64,000 nucleotides of DNA from Saccharopolyspora spinosa NRRL 18395 (GTDB lineage Bacteria; Actinomycetota; Actinomycetes; Mycobacteriales; Pseudonocardiaceae), in NCBI RefSeq assembly GCF_000194155.1, contig NZ_GL877880.1:69030-133029 (forward strand). Reading direction: 5' to 3'. Position 1 is the first letter of the stretch. Each line of letters begins with the position of its first letter. The notes beneath the pieces are model-generated. The model was not told the origin of the DNA, searched no databases, and saw only the letters and a list, made by a program, of their open reading frames with translations. The translations under genes and the position numbers were made by a program. Shown here one piece after another: positions 8,345 through 17,730 of this stretch.

Positions 8345-10510
8345 TCAATCCAGGTGTTCGGCGATGAAAGTTGTTATTTCTTCGGGTGATCCGGGGCGGG
8401 CGAAGAGGTAGCCCTGGCCGGTCTCGCAGCCGATGTCCGCCATCCGGCGGGCCTGCGCCTGGGTCTCCACGCCTTCTGCCGTGACGGTCAGGCCTAAGGC
8501 GTGCGCGAGGTCCACCAGCGTGCCGACGATGCGCGCGTCGACCGGGTCGGCCCGCTCCGCGTCCCGCAGGCCCTCCATGAACGAGCCCGCGATCTTGAGC
8601 TCGTGCACCGGGAGATGCCGCAGGTAGGCCAGGTTCGAGTACCCGGTGCCGAAGTCGTCGATGGCGATCCGCACGCCCATCCGGGACAGCGCGCGCAGGG
8701 CGTCCAGCGGCTCGTCGGCGGTGCCCATGATCGCGCTCTCGGTGAGCTCCAGCTGCAGCCGGGACGACCCCAGCCCGGTCTCGGCCAGGATCTCCGCGAC
8801 GTCGGCCACCAGGTTCGGGTCCCGCGACTGCCGCACCGCCAGGTTGACGCTGACGAACGGCGCCGCCGCCCCGAAGTCGTCCTGCCACTGCTTCGCCTGC
8901 CGGCACGCCTCCCGCAGCACCCAGCGCCCGAGCGCCACGATCAGCCCGGTCTCCTCGGCCAGCCCGATGAACCGGTCCGGTCCCAACCGTCCCAGCTCCG
9001 GATGCGCCCAGCGGACCAGCGCCTCGACGCCGACCACTCTGAAGTCGCGCAACCCGATCAGCGGCTGGTAGTCCACGTAGAACTCTTCGCGCTCCAGCGC
9101 GGCGGGCATCTTCGCCGAGAGGTGGAACTGCGCGACCTCGGTGGCGTTGCGGTCCGGGTCGAACAGCGCCCACCGGCTCTTGCCCTCGGACTTCGCCCAG
9201 TACAGCGTCACGTCGGCGTCGCGCATCAGCTCGGCCGGGGTCTGCCCGGACACCGGACGCTCGACGATGCCGATGCTGGCCGACACGGAGAGCTCGTGGC
9301 CACCGATGCGGATCGGCTCGTCCAGCGCGTTCAGCACGGTGTCGGCGATCTCGACGGCCTGCTCGGTGCCGAGCGAGTTCTGGATCAGTATCACGAACTC
9401 GTCGCCGCCCATGCGCGCGACCAGCCGGTCGGCTCCGTGCACCACGGCGGCGAGCCGGTCGGCGACCGCCCGCAGCAGGTCGTCGCCGACGTGATGGCCG
9501 AGGCTGTCGTTGATGACCTTGAAGCCGTCGAGGTCCATGTAGCACAGCGCGACCCGCACGCCGGACTCGTGCGCGTGCAGCACCCCGGTGAGCCGTTCCA
9601 GGAAAAGCGCCCGGTTGGGCAGTCCGGTCAGCGGATCGTGCATCGCCTGGTGGCGCAGGCGTTCCTGCAGCATCCGCTGGTCGGTGACGTCTTCGATCAG
9701 CGCCACCTGGTACAGCGGCAGGCCGTCCTCGCCGCGGACCAGGGACACGATCAGCTCGGTCCACACGGTGGCACCGTCGGGGCGCTTGAACTGCTTCTCC
9801 GCCCGGAACTGGTCGCGTTCGCCGTGCACCAGCTCCTCGTACATCCGCCAGGTGCTGTCGAGGTCGTCCGGGTGCATCATGTCCTGCACCATCATCCGGC
9901 GGAGTTCCTCCGTGGTCCGCCCCATGATCCGCGTCAGCGAGTCGTTCACCTCGAGTATCCGGCCGTCCATGTCGCCGATGCCGATGCCGATCGCGGCCTC
10001 GGCGAAGATCGCGCGGAACCTGGCCTCGCTGGTGCGCAGCGCCTGCTCGACCGCGTCGCGCGCGTCCAGCACGGCCTGCCGGATCGCCTCCTGCTCGTCC
10101 AGGGTCCGCTTGCGGGCGGCCTGCAGGAAGCCGGAGCACAGCTCGCCCTGCAGCGCGGCCACACGCCTGCGCCAGCCGGGACTGCTGCCCAGCCGCAGGA
10201 TGTCCAGGATCTCGTCGCCGATCAGGTCGACGGTGCGGGCCAGCGACTCCGCGCTGGTGAAGTGCACCGCGACCAGGTCCACTCCGACCGACCGCGCGGC
10301 GGACGGGTCGAACGGATCGTTGAGCAGCGCGTCGACCAGGCGGTCCGTGTAGCCGTACAGCCGACCTTCGACCTCGGCGCTGGTCATCGGCACGTAGCTG
10401 GTGCCCATCAGGGCCTGCGCCCAGACAGCCGCGAAGCGTCGTCGGTCGGCTCGGTTCACCTCGGCGACCACCTCGTGAGCGCTGGGCACCGGCGCTGTCC
10501 AGCCAGTCAT
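8345..10510 (-). CDS. PAS-GGDEF-EAL cyclic-di-GMP turnover protein
   Basis: 721 aa from ATG 10510. The N-terminal ~150 residues form a helical sensor-like region without membrane segments, then a PAS/PAC domain (~160-285), a GGDEF domain with the intact motif RMGGDEFV near 365, and an EAL domain with EALVRW near 490. Both catalytic signatures look intact, so cyclase and phosphodiesterase activity are both possible. The architecture matches the Streptomyces developmental protein RmdA, and orthology is plausible but unproven. In actinomycetes c-di-GMP controls BldD and sporulation. The gene is divergent from a secreted muramidase. Confidence 0.92.
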   Translation of the reverse strand: MTGWTAPVPSAHEVVAEVNRADRRRFAAVWAQALMGTSYVPMTSAEVEGRLYGYTDRLVDALLNDPFDPSAARSVGVDLVAVHFTSAESLARTVDLIGDEILDILRLGSSPGWRRRVAALQGELCSGFLQAARKRTLDEQEAIRQAVLDARDAVEQALRTSEARFRAIFAEAAIGIGIGDMDGRILEVNDSLTRIMGRTTEELRRMMVQDMMHPDDLDSTWRMYEELVHGERDQFRAEKQFKRPDGATVWTELIVSLVRGEDGLPLYQVALIEDVTDQRMLQERLRHQAMHDPLTGLPNRALFLERLTGVLHAHESGVRVALCYMDLDGFKVINDSLGHHVGDDLLRAVADRLAAVVHGADRLVARMGGDEFVILIQNSLGTEQAVEIADTVLNALDEPIRIGGHELSVSASIGIVERPVSGQTPAELMRDADVTLYWAKSEGKSRWALFDPDRNATEVAQFHLSAKMPAALEREEFYVDYQPLIGLRDFRVVGVEALVRWAHPELGRLGPDRFIGLAEETGLIVALGRWVLREACRQAKQWQDDFGAAAPFVSVNLAVRQSRDPNLVADVAEILAETGLGSSRLQLELTESAIMGTADEPLDALRALSRMGVRIAIDDFGTGYSNLAYLRHLPVHELKIAGSFMEGLRDAERADPVDARIVGTLVDLAHALGLTVTAEGVETQAQARRMADIGCETGQGYLFARPGSPEEITTFIAEHLD

Positions 10511-10928
10511 GCCTGGGCGCCCTCCACTCGTCCTACTCGCCTGGGCCGTTCGTTCGGAGCATACGACCGGACCGGTCCGGCGGTCGAACATCATGTACGG
10601 CACCCGAGGTAGCTGTACACCTCGTTCGAGCAGGCCATCCGGGTGACCAAGCCCCGTTCTGCAGCTACCGTCCGCAACCAGTTGATCGCGCGCAGCGCCG
10701 CATTCCTAATACATCTGATGTTTTCGACGCACAGCCAGCCCAAGAGGTTGTGCGCGGCCCAGAACTATGCCCGGGAGGACCCGCGGTTCACACACGGTGT
10801 CCGGATTGAGCCATTCTGGTCAAAAACTAACACAGGAACTACATCCCGCGAAAACCCTTCGCCACACTTTCGGGGTACGACGCGCGGCCCCCAACGACGC
10901 ACCGCAACTACACCCCCGAGAGGCATCG
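10511..10928. other. 418-bp divergent promoter region
   Basis: It separates the start codons of the GGDEF-EAL gene (minus) and the GH25 muramidase gene (plus). It is relatively AT-rich (for example CCTAATACATCTGATG near 10705) and holds no convincing ORF, riboswitch or repeat. Confidence 0.5.
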
Positions 10929-11795
10929 ATGAACCTTCCGAGTGGACGTGGTCGCCGATTACACCTGATCTCCTTAATATCGGTTGTCTGCGCAGGCGTT
11001 CTTCTCCTGTGCTCGCCCGCGCAAGCCAGCACACCCTTTCCGGGAAGGGAAAGCGCGATGAGCACGCAGGTGACCGAAGAACCGCCGAGCGGAACCGAGA
11101 CCAACGCCACGATGGGCTCGCAGATCCGCATACACGAGGGCGGCGGCGATGACCCGCTGCTGACCCCGGACATCGATCCGCTGGCCACAGTGGCCGGCAT
11201 GGACGTCGCCAGCTACCAGGGCAACGTGAACTGGAAGTCCTGGTGGGATCAGGGCATGCGGTTCGCCTACGTCAAGGCGACCGAGGGCACGAGCTACAAG
11301 AACCCGTACTTCGCCCAGCAGTACAACGGTTCCTACAACGTGGGCATGATCCGCGGGGCGTACCACTTCGCGCTGCCGGACCGCTCCAGCGGCGCCGCGC
11401 AGGCCAACTACTTCGTGGACAACGGCGGCGGCTGGTCCAAGGACGGCAAGACCGTGCCGGGCGCGCTGGACATGGAGTACAACCCGTACGGCGCCACCTG
11501 CTACGGCAAGTCCAAGAGCGGGATGACCGCCTGGATCAAGGACTTCAGCGACACCTACCACTCGCGGACCGGGCGCTGGCCGGTCATCTACACCAGCACC
11601 AGTTGGTGGAACCATTGCGTGGGCGGGGACTTCAGCTCGACCAACCCCCTGTGGGTCGCCCGCTACGCGAGCAACGTCGGACAGCTGCCCTACAAATGGG
11701 GTATCTGGACGATCTGGCAGTACACGTCGTCGCCACTGGACAAGAACACGTTCAACGGCGCGTACGACCGCCTCCAAGCGCTGGCCAACGGCTGA
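10929..11795 (+). CDS. Secreted GH25 lysozyme (muramidase)
   Basis: 288 aa from ATG 10929 after GAGAGG; longer in-frame starts lack a ribosome site and would bury the signal peptide. Residues 1-34 are a Sec signal (basic GRGRR, then a hydrophobic core to SPAQA). A short linker precedes a GH25 domain starting at GMDVASYQGNV (Asp92), with AYVKATEG, GAYHFALPD and the catalytic pair in ALDMEYNP (Asp181/Glu183). It cleaves the MurNAc-GlcNAc bond of peptidoglycan, like Streptomyces mutanolysin/cellosyl. There is no cell-wall-binding domain. A role in cell-wall turnover or bacteriolysis is inferred. Confidence 0.94.
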   Translation: MNLPSGRGRRLHLISLISVVCAGVLLLCSPAQASTPFPGRESAMSTQVTEEPPSGTETNATMGSQIRIHEGGGDDPLLTPDIDPLATVAGMDVASYQGNVNWKSWWDQGMRFAYVKATEGTSYKNPYFAQQYNGSYNVGMIRGAYHFALPDRSSGAAQANYFVDNGGGWSKDGKTVPGALDMEYNPYGATCYGKSKSGMTAWIKDFSDTYHSRTGRWPVIYTSTSWWNHCVGGDFSSTNPLWVARYASNVGQLPYKWGIWTIWQYTSSPLDKNTFNGAYDRLQALANG

Positions 11796-11936
11796 CGCGA
11801 GAACGGCGCGGTGCCGGGTCATCCGGCACCGCGCAGTGCCGTCCCCGCCGGACCGCCGCCGGACCCCGATCTCCTTCTCGCACCGCTTCGGCGATCGCTC
11901 CCCTAGTTCGGGACCTGCCGTTGCAGAATCCCTCGC

Positions 11937-13046
11937 ATGGGTGACCGCAAGATCGGGTTGGTGGCGACGATCGCCGTCGCCGTCGTGGTGCTCGTCGGCG
12001 TCAGCGTCGCCTTGCTGGCCTTCGACCCGCGGACGAGCGGCGCCGACGCGCTGCGAACCGGTGGACTGGCCGCAGGCTCGGTCGTCGCGCTGTACGCGCT
12101 CTGGCTCAACGACCGGCGCCGACGCGTCGAGGAGAAGCGGCAGGAGCTCGAAACCCAGCGGCAGGAGCTGGATCGGCAGCGCTACGCGCTCGAACAGCAA
12201 CGGCAGGCCCTGGAGGACCGGCGGACCGACCAGGACCGGGACCGCGCGGCCGACGAGCGCTTCGCCCGGGCGGTGGAGCTGCTCGGCAACGAAGCCGACC
12301 AGGTCCGGGTCGGTGCGCTGCACTCGCTGGCGGGGCTGGCCCGCAGTCACCCCGAGCACACGCAGACCGTGCTCGACGTGCTGTGCTCGTACCTGCGGCG
12401 CCCTTTCCGCCATCCGAAGTGGACGACCCCGGAGGAGCTGTCGCCCGACCCCGAGGAGTGGTCGGAAATCACCCCGGAGCTGGAGGGCGAGCGGCACGTC
12501 CGGCAGACCGCGCAGCGGCTGATCCGGGACCTGCTGCCGAACACCACCGACCCGGACCCCGTGATCTACGACCTGGATCTGACGCGCGCCTTGCTTGAGC
12601 GGTTCAATCTGAGCGATCGGGTGGTGGGTCGGGTCGCCGCCTACCGGTGCCGGTTCCGGCACACCACGAACCTCAACCGCGCCGTCTTTCACGGTTCGGT
12701 GCACTTCCGGGACAGCGTCTTCCTCGCCCGGATCAGAGCAGAGGACGTGCAGTTCAGGGGGAAGCTGGAGCTGCGCGGGATGCTCGCCCACGGCCCGTGC
12801 GGATTCGAACGCACCCGGTTCGACGGGGACGTGGACGTCAAGCACGTCGTCTGCCGGGACGGTGCGTACTTCGGCGGCGCGATATGCGGAGCCGCGCTGG
12901 ATCTCCGCCACGCACGCTTCCTCGGGACCGCCGACCTCAACTTCGCCGATCCCGTCCCGATGCCGTTGCTGGACGACGTCGAGTTCGACGACAAGTCGCG
13001 ATTGCCGTCAGCCTGGCCGGTTCCGGGAACCGCCACGCGCAATTGA
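11937..13046 (+). CDS. Membrane-anchored pentapeptide-repeat protein, copy 1
   Basis: 369 aa. Two N-terminal hydrophobic segments (about residues 7-29 and 37-56) precede a charged coiled coil (EEKRQELETQRQELDRQR) and a conserved block (ERFARAVELLGNEADQVRVG...VLDVLCSYLRRPF). The second half carries irregular pentapeptide-type A(D/N)LxX repeats (for example AVFHGSVHFRDSVF). No Shine-Dalgarno; CAGAAT lies 7 nt before the ATG, suggesting a leaderless transcript. It is closely paralogous to the next gene, 24 bp downstream, including identical upstream bases. Function unknown; a quadrilateral beta-helix attached to the membrane is the structural expectation. Confidence 0.85.
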   Translation: MGDRKIGLVATIAVAVVVLVGVSVALLAFDPRTSGADALRTGGLAAGSVVALYALWLNDRRRRVEEKRQELETQRQELDRQRYALEQQRQALEDRRTDQDRDRAADERFARAVELLGNEADQVRVGALHSLAGLARSHPEHTQTVLDVLCSYLRRPFRHPKWTTPEELSPDPEEWSEITPELEGERHVRQTAQRLIRDLLPNTTDPDPVIYDLDLTRALLERFNLSDRVVGRVAAYRCRFRHTTNLNRAVFHGSVHFRDSVFLARIRAEDVQFRGKLELRGMLAHGPCGFERTRFDGDVDVKHVVCRDGAYFGGAICGAALDLRHARFLGTADLNFADPVPMPLLDDVEFDDKSRLPSAWPVPGTATRN

Positions 13047-13070
13047 TCGCACCCCGGCAGAATCCCTCGA

Positions 13071-14141
13071 ATGAGTGAGCGCAAGATCGGGTTGGTCGCG
13101 ACTGTCAGCATCGCCGTCGTGGTGCTGGTCGGCGTCAGCATCGCGCTGCTGATTTTCGACTCGCGGACCACCGGCGCCGATGCATTGCGCACCGGCGGCC
13201 TCGCCGCGGGCTCCGTCGTCGCGCTTTACGCGCTCTGGCTCAACGACCGGCGCCGGCGCGTCGAAGAACAGCGCCAGGAGGTCGAACGGGCCCGGCACGA
13301 ACTGGAGACCCGGCGCGCCGACCTCGACCGGGACCGGGTCGCCGACGAACGCTTCGCGCGAGCCGTGGAGCTGCTCGGGCACGAGGCGGATCAGGTCCGG
13401 GTCGGCGCGCTGCACGCCCTCGCCGGCCTCGCCCGCAGCAACCCCGGCTACATCCAGACCGTGCTGGACGTGCTGTGCTCGTACCTGCGGCGGCCGTTCC
13501 TGCATCCTCGTTACGGCAACGCCGAAGACAACGACTGGTCGCAGCGTGAAGCGCATCTCGCCGAGCGCAAGCTCGTTATCCGGCTCACGGCGCAACGCTT
13601 GATCGCCGACCTCTTACCGCGTGCGGATGACCAGGACGCACCGCAATACGACCTCGATCTCACTGGTGCCCTGCTGGAGTACTTCGACCTGAGCGACCGG
13701 AAGGTCGGCACGCTGATCCTGCGCTACGGACAACTGTTCAGCAGCAACAACTTCAGCCGCAGCGAGTTCCACGGCCCGGTGTGGTTCACCGGGACCTCCC
13801 TCGGGTCGGGCCGGATATCGGGCCGGTTCTACTGCGACGACGCGGTTTTCCACGACCGCGCCTGGTTCAGCGGCGTCAAGTTCCACGGTCGGGTAAGCGT
13901 GGAGCGAACCCGCTTCAAGGGCCCCGTGAAGTTCTCCGACAGCCGCTTCACCGACCGGACATCCCCCGCCTGGGCGGGTTCGGTCTTCGAAGGCCCGGCC
14001 GACTTCCGCACGGTCCACTTCGAGCACGACGTCGACCTCTCCGGCGCGACCTTCCACGGCGAAGTCCAGAACACCGGCATCACGACCAACGCGGACCGCG
14101 AAGCCACCCTCCCCGACGGCTGGAAAGCCGGACGCGCGTAA
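13071..14141 (+). CDS. Membrane-anchored pentapeptide-repeat protein, copy 2
   Basis: 356 aa, same order as copy 1: two hydrophobic segments, a shorter coiled coil, the conserved FARAVELLGHEADQVRVGAL block, LDVLCSYLRRPF, and pentapeptide repeats (for example VWFTGTSLGSGRISGRFY, AWFSGVKFHGRVSVERTRF). The first ~70 residues are nearly identical to copy 1, whereas the repeat domains have diverged, so this is a tandem duplication with specialisation. The start context GGCAGAATCCCTCGAATG repeats that of copy 1. Function unknown. Confidence 0.85.
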   Translation: MSERKIGLVATVSIAVVVLVGVSIALLIFDSRTTGADALRTGGLAAGSVVALYALWLNDRRRRVEEQRQEVERARHELETRRADLDRDRVADERFARAVELLGHEADQVRVGALHALAGLARSNPGYIQTVLDVLCSYLRRPFLHPRYGNAEDNDWSQREAHLAERKLVIRLTAQRLIADLLPRADDQDAPQYDLDLTGALLEYFDLSDRKVGTLILRYGQLFSSNNFSRSEFHGPVWFTGTSLGSGRISGRFYCDDAVFHDRAWFSGVKFHGRVSVERTRFKGPVKFSDSRFTDRTSPAWAGSVFEGPADFRTVHFEHDVDLSGATFHGEVQNTGITTNADREATLPDGWKAGRA

Positions 14142-14228
14142 CCCGAGAACGGTGGTCGGGGGTGCGGAGCGCCCGGCAACCATGAGGTTCGGCGAGCGGA
14201 GGGGGATGCACCGGACCAGGTCTCACGG

Positions 14229-14447
14229 TCAGATACGCAGGCGCGCAAGGGTCTCGGCGCTGAGATGATGCCGCCCGGTGGCCAGGACTTCCCGTTGTCG
14301 TTCGGCTTCGATCTTTCTGATCAGCTGCCACACACTGAGCGCGCCATCACCGGCCCCGGCGTGCTGCGCGCGCGGAGCGCGGACCAGCAGCATCCTCGCG
14401 ATCAGCACGTTGACCAGGACCAGAGTGCCCACCTGAAGCCAGAACAT
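14229..14447 (-). CDS. Possible 72-aa membrane protein
   Basis: From ATG 14447 the frame encodes one hydrophobic helix (FWLQVGTLVLVNVLIARMLL), then a basic, helical tail (VWQLIRKIEAERQREVLATG). No Shine-Dalgarno is seen, and it overlaps the upstream part of the DUF397 frame on the other strand. Composition is plausible for a short anchored protein. It may instead be a chance antisense frame. Confidence 0.35.
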   Translation of the reverse strand: MFWLQVGTLVLVNVLIARMLLVRAPRAQHAGAGDGALSVWQLIRKIEAERQREVLATGRHHLSAETLARLRI

Positions 14448-14690
14448 GAGAGGTGCAACGATGGAATCTGGCGGACGTCCAGCTATAGCGGGCCAAACAA
14501 CACCTGCGTCGAGGTGGGCTGGCGGAAGTCCACCCACTCTCAAGAACAGGGCACATGCGTCGAGGTCAGGCTCGGGGCCGACGCTGGTGGGATCCGCGAC
14601 CCGAAAGACCGCGACGGCGAGCACTTAACCGTGCCGGGGCGGACCTGGCACCGGTTCATCGGCGCCGTCAAGTGCGGCGTCTTCGACTAG
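14361..14690 (+). CDS. DUF397 protein with duplicated N-terminal motif, start unclear
   Basis: The frame contains a DUF397 domain read twice at its start: WRTSSYSGPNNTCVEV is followed immediately by WRKSTHSQEQGTCVEV, then AGGIRDPKDRDGEHLTV and a normal C-terminus (WHRFIGAVKCGVF). DUF397 proteins are small actinobacterial partners of XRE regulators with DUF5753, but no such regulator is next to it. No good start exists in this frame; the nearest ATG (14461) is out of frame by one base, so GTG 14361 is only a guess and a small frame lesion is possible. Confidence 0.5.
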   Translation: MLRARSADQQHPRDQHVDQDQSAHLKPEHERCNDGIWRTSSYSGPNNTCVEVGWRKSTHSQEQGTCVEVRLGADAGGIRDPKDRDGEHLTVPGRTWHRFIGAVKCGVFD

Positions 14691-14698
14691 CCGATGCA

Positions 14699-14745
14699 GC
14701 GAACGGCCCGTTCGCCTCGATAGACGAGGTGAACGGGCCGTTCGC
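14699..14745. terminator. Bidirectional hairpin between DUF397 gene and purL
   Basis: 21-nt arms (GCGAACGGCCCGTTC... / ...GAACGGGCCGTTCGC) with one wobble pair and the loop ATAGA, placed between convergent stop codons. Related sequences recur at 36274-36420 and, less closely, at 49472-49505. Confidence 0.75.
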
Positions 14746-14767
14746 ATCAGCTCAGGACAGCTCGGGA

Positions 14768-17056
14768 TCAGCCGAACAGCGCTGGGAGGGTTCCTTCCCA
14801 GGCTTCACGGAGTTCCGCCAGGGGGATATCCGCGACGTCCTGGATGTCCAGGCTCTGGGAGCCCGCGTCCGCGACACCGACCTTGGCCCACGGGAGGCCC
14901 CGGGCCGTGCACATGTCCGTGAAGCGGAGCTCCTCGGTGCGCGGGACCGCCACCAGGATCCGGCCCGCCGACTCGGAGAACAGCCAGACGAACGGGTCCG
15001 CGCCCTCCGGCAGGACCACCCGCGCACCGCACTCGCCGACCAGCGCCGTCTCCACCAGCGCCTGCGCCAGGCCGCCCTCGGAGAGGTCATGCGCCGCCGA
15101 GATCATGCCGTCGCGGGAGCCCGCGACCACGATCTCCGCCAACAGCTTCTCGCGCGCCAAGTCGACCTTCGGCGGCACGCCGCCGAGGTGGTCGTGGGTG
15201 ACGAGCGCCCACTCCGAGCCGCCGAACTCCTCGCGGGTCTCGCCGAGCAGCAGCAGCGTTTCGCCTTCCTCGCCACCGATTCCGGTGGGGATGCGGCGGG
15301 TCACGTCGTCGATCGTGCCCAGCACGCCGACCACCGGCGTCGGCAGGATCGGCTTCGCGCCGGTCTGGTTGTAGAAGCTGACGTTGCCACCGGTCACCGG
15401 GATTCCCAGCTCCTGGCAGGCGTCGGCAAGGCCGCGCACCGCCTGCTGGAACTGCCACATCACGCCCGGGTCCTCCGGCGAACCGAAGTTCAGGCAGTTG
15501 GTGACCGCCACCGGCGTCGCACCGGTGGTCGCCACGTTGCGGTAGGCCTCGGCCAGCGCCAGCTGCGCGCCCGCGTACGGGTCGAGCCGGGTGTAGCGGG
15601 CGTTGCAGTCGGTGGCGACCGCGATGCCGCGCCCGGTCTCCTCGTCGATGCGCAGCACGCCGCCGTCCGACGGCTGGGCCAGCACGGTGTTGCCGCGCAC
15701 GTACCGGTCGTACTGGTCGGTGACCCACGCCCGGGAGCACAGGTTCGGCGACGCCACCATCCGCAGGATGGTCTCCCGCAGCTCGGCCGGAGTGGACGGG
15801 CGGGCCAGCGTGTTCGCGTTGTCCGCGACGACCAGGTCCTGCTCGGCGGGCCGCTCGACCGGGCGCTCGTACACCGGGCCCTGGTGCGCGACGGTGCGCG
15901 GCGGCACGTCCACCACGAGCTCGCCGTGCCAGTAGATCTCCAGGTTCTCGCCGTCGGTGACCTCGCCGATGACCGTCGCGGTGACGTCCCAGCGGCGGCA
16001 GACCGCCATGAAGGCGTCCACGTTGGCCGGCTCCACGACGGCACACATCCGCTCCTGCGACTCGCTGGAGAGGATCTCCGCGGGGTTCATCCCGGTCGCG
16101 CGCAGCGGGACCTGGTCCAGGTCCACCCGCATGCCGCCGTCACCGGCCGACGCCAGCTCCGAGGTGGCGCAGGACAGGCCCGCACCGCCGAGGTCCTGGA
16201 TGCCCACGACCAGGCCCGCGTGGTACAGCTCCAGGCAGCACTCGATGAGTACCTTCTCGGCGAACGGGTCGCCGACCTGCACGCTGGGCAGCTTCTTGCG
16301 ACCGGTGCCGCTCTCGTCGCCGTCAAACGTCTCCGACGCCAGCACCGACACGCCGCCGATGCCGTCCAGGCCGGTGCGCGCGCCGAACAGGATGATCTTG
16401 TTGCCCTTGCCGCTGGCGTGCGCGAGATGCAGGTCCTCGACCTTCATCACGCCGACGCACATGGCGTTGACCAGTGGGTTGCCCGCGTAGCACTCGTCGA
16501 AGACGACCTCGCCGCCGATGTTCGGCAGCCCCAGGCAGTTGCCATAGCCGCCGACCCCGGCGACCACGCCAGGCAGCACGCGCTTGGTGTCCGGGGCGTC
16601 GGCCGGGCCGAAGCGAAGCGGGTCGGCGACCGCGACCGGCCGGGCGCCCATAGCCATGATGTCGCGGACGATGCCGCCGACGCCGGTAGCCGCGCCCTGG
16701 TAGGGCTCCACGTAGGACGGGTGGTTGTGGCTTTCCAGCTTGAACGTGACCGCCCAGCCGTCGCCGATGTCGACCACGCCGGCGTTCTCGCCGATGCCCG
16801 CGAGCATCTTCTCGCGCATCTCGTCCGTGGTGGTCTCGCCGAAGTACTTGAGGTGCACCTTCGACGACTTGTAGGAGCAGTGCTCGCTCCACATCACCGA
16901 GTACATGGCCAGCTCGGCCTCGGTGGGCCGGCGGCCCAGGATCTCCCTGATCCGGGCGTACTCGTCGTCCTTCAGCCCGAGCTCGCGGAACGGCTGGGCG
17001 GTGTCCGGTGTGGACTTCGCGTGGTCGACGCTGTCCACCTTTGCCAAGTTGCTCAC
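14768..17056 (-). CDS. purL: Phosphoribosylformylglycinamidine synthase II (small-type PurL)
   Basis: 762 aa, ATP-dependent conversion of FGAR to FGAM using ammonia from PurQ, with PurS as the bridging subunit. It is the small PurL of Gram-positive bacteria. Typical motifs are MYSVMWSEHCSYKSSK near the N-terminus, the ESHNHPSYVEPYQGAATGVG loop, DLGGAGLSCA, and a C-terminal AIRS-like domain with SAAHDLSEGGL. The GTG start overlaps the purQ stop (GTGA), so translation is coupled in the order purS-purQ-purL. A strong hairpin follows. Confidence 0.98.
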   Translation of the reverse strand: MSNLAKVDSVDHAKSTPDTAQPFRELGLKDDEYARIREILGRRPTEAELAMYSVMWSEHCSYKSSKVHLKYFGETTTDEMREKMLAGIGENAGVVDIGDGWAVTFKLESHNHPSYVEPYQGAATGVGGIVRDIMAMGARPVAVADPLRFGPADAPDTKRVLPGVVAGVGGYGNCLGLPNIGGEVVFDECYAGNPLVNAMCVGVMKVEDLHLAHASGKGNKIILFGARTGLDGIGGVSVLASETFDGDESGTGRKKLPSVQVGDPFAEKVLIECCLELYHAGLVVGIQDLGGAGLSCATSELASAGDGGMRVDLDQVPLRATGMNPAEILSSESQERMCAVVEPANVDAFMAVCRRWDVTATVIGEVTDGENLEIYWHGELVVDVPPRTVAHQGPVYERPVERPAEQDLVVADNANTLARPSTPAELRETILRMVASPNLCSRAWVTDQYDRYVRGNTVLAQPSDGGVLRIDEETGRGIAVATDCNARYTRLDPYAGAQLALAEAYRNVATTGATPVAVTNCLNFGSPEDPGVMWQFQQAVRGLADACQELGIPVTGGNVSFYNQTGAKPILPTPVVGVLGTIDDVTRRIPTGIGGEEGETLLLLGETREEFGGSEWALVTHDHLGGVPPKVDLAREKLLAEIVVAGSRDGMISAAHDLSEGGLAQALVETALVGECGARVVLPEGADPFVWLFSESAGRILVAVPRTEELRFTDMCTARGLPWAKVGVADAGSQSLDIQDVADIPLAELREAWEGTLPALFG

Positions 17057-17730
17057 GCTGCCACCAGTGCATCCAGAACGGACAGGAACATGCCGAGGCC
17101 GTCGTCGGTGGGGCCGGTCAGGGCGTCGATCGCGTGCTCGGGGTGCGGCATCATGCCCGCGACCCGCCCGCGCGCGTCGGTGATACCCGCGATGTCGCGC
17201 TGCGAACCGTTCGGGTTCTCGCCTGCGTAGCGGAACAGCACCCGGCCTTCGCCTTCGAGCTCGTCGAGGACGGCCTCATCGGCCATGTAGTTGCCCTCGC
17301 CGTGCTTGATCGGGATCAGCAGCTCGGCGCCCGCGTCGTAGCGGGTGGTCCAGGCGCTGCCGTTGTTCTCCACCTTCAACCACTGGTCGCGGCAGACGTA
17401 GTGCAGGCCCGAGTTGCGGGTCAGCACTCCGGGCAGCAGCCCGGACTCGCACAGGATCTGGAAGCCGTTGCACACCCCGAGCACCGGCATGCCCTTGCGC
17501 GCGGCCTCGACGACCTCGGTCATCACCGGGGCGAACTTCGCGATCGCGCCGCAGCGCAGGTAGTCGCCGTAGGAGAAACCGCCGGGCACGACCACCGCGT
17601 CCACGCCCTTCAGGTCGTGGTCGGCGTGCCAGAGGGCGACCGATTCGGCACCGGCGCGGCGCACCGCGCGAGCGGCGTCGACGTCGTCGAGGGTGCCGGG
17701 GAAGGTGATCACGCCGATCTTCGCGCTCAT
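17053..17730 (-). CDS. purQ: Phosphoribosylformylglycinamidine synthase I (glutaminase)
   Basis: 225 aa, class I glutamine amidotransferase providing ammonia to PurL. The nucleophile elbow is GVCNGFQIL (Cys87), and the catalytic His-Glu is in MMPHPEHA (~195-199). The start MSAKIGVITFPGTLDD is standard. ATG 17730 overlaps the purS stop (ATGA) and the stop overlaps the purL start (GTGA). All three subunits are therefore tightly coupled. Confidence 0.98.
   Translation of the reverse strand: MSAKIGVITFPGTLDDVDAARAVRRAGAESVALWHADHDLKGVDAVVVPGGFSYGDYLRCGAIAKFAPVMTEVVEAARKGMPVLGVCNGFQILCESGLLPGVLTRNSGLHYVCRDQWLKVENNGSAWTTRYDAGAELLIPIKHGEGNYMADEAVLDELEGEGRVLFRYAGENPNGSQRDIAGITDARGRVAGMMPHPEHAIDALTGPTDDGLGMFLSVLDALVAA

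Noticed and set aside
8501..10612. 703-codon plus-strand open frame
   Set aside because: Antisense shadow of the PAS-GGDEF-EAL gene.
10604..10928. ydaO (cyclic-di-AMP) riboswitch upstream of the muramidase gene
   Set aside because: Such riboswitches precede many actinobacterial wall-hydrolase genes, but the conserved core sequences are not visible here.
14555..17230. 891-codon plus-strand open frame
   Set aside because: Antisense shadow of purL; Arg/His-rich translation with no domain and no ribosome site.
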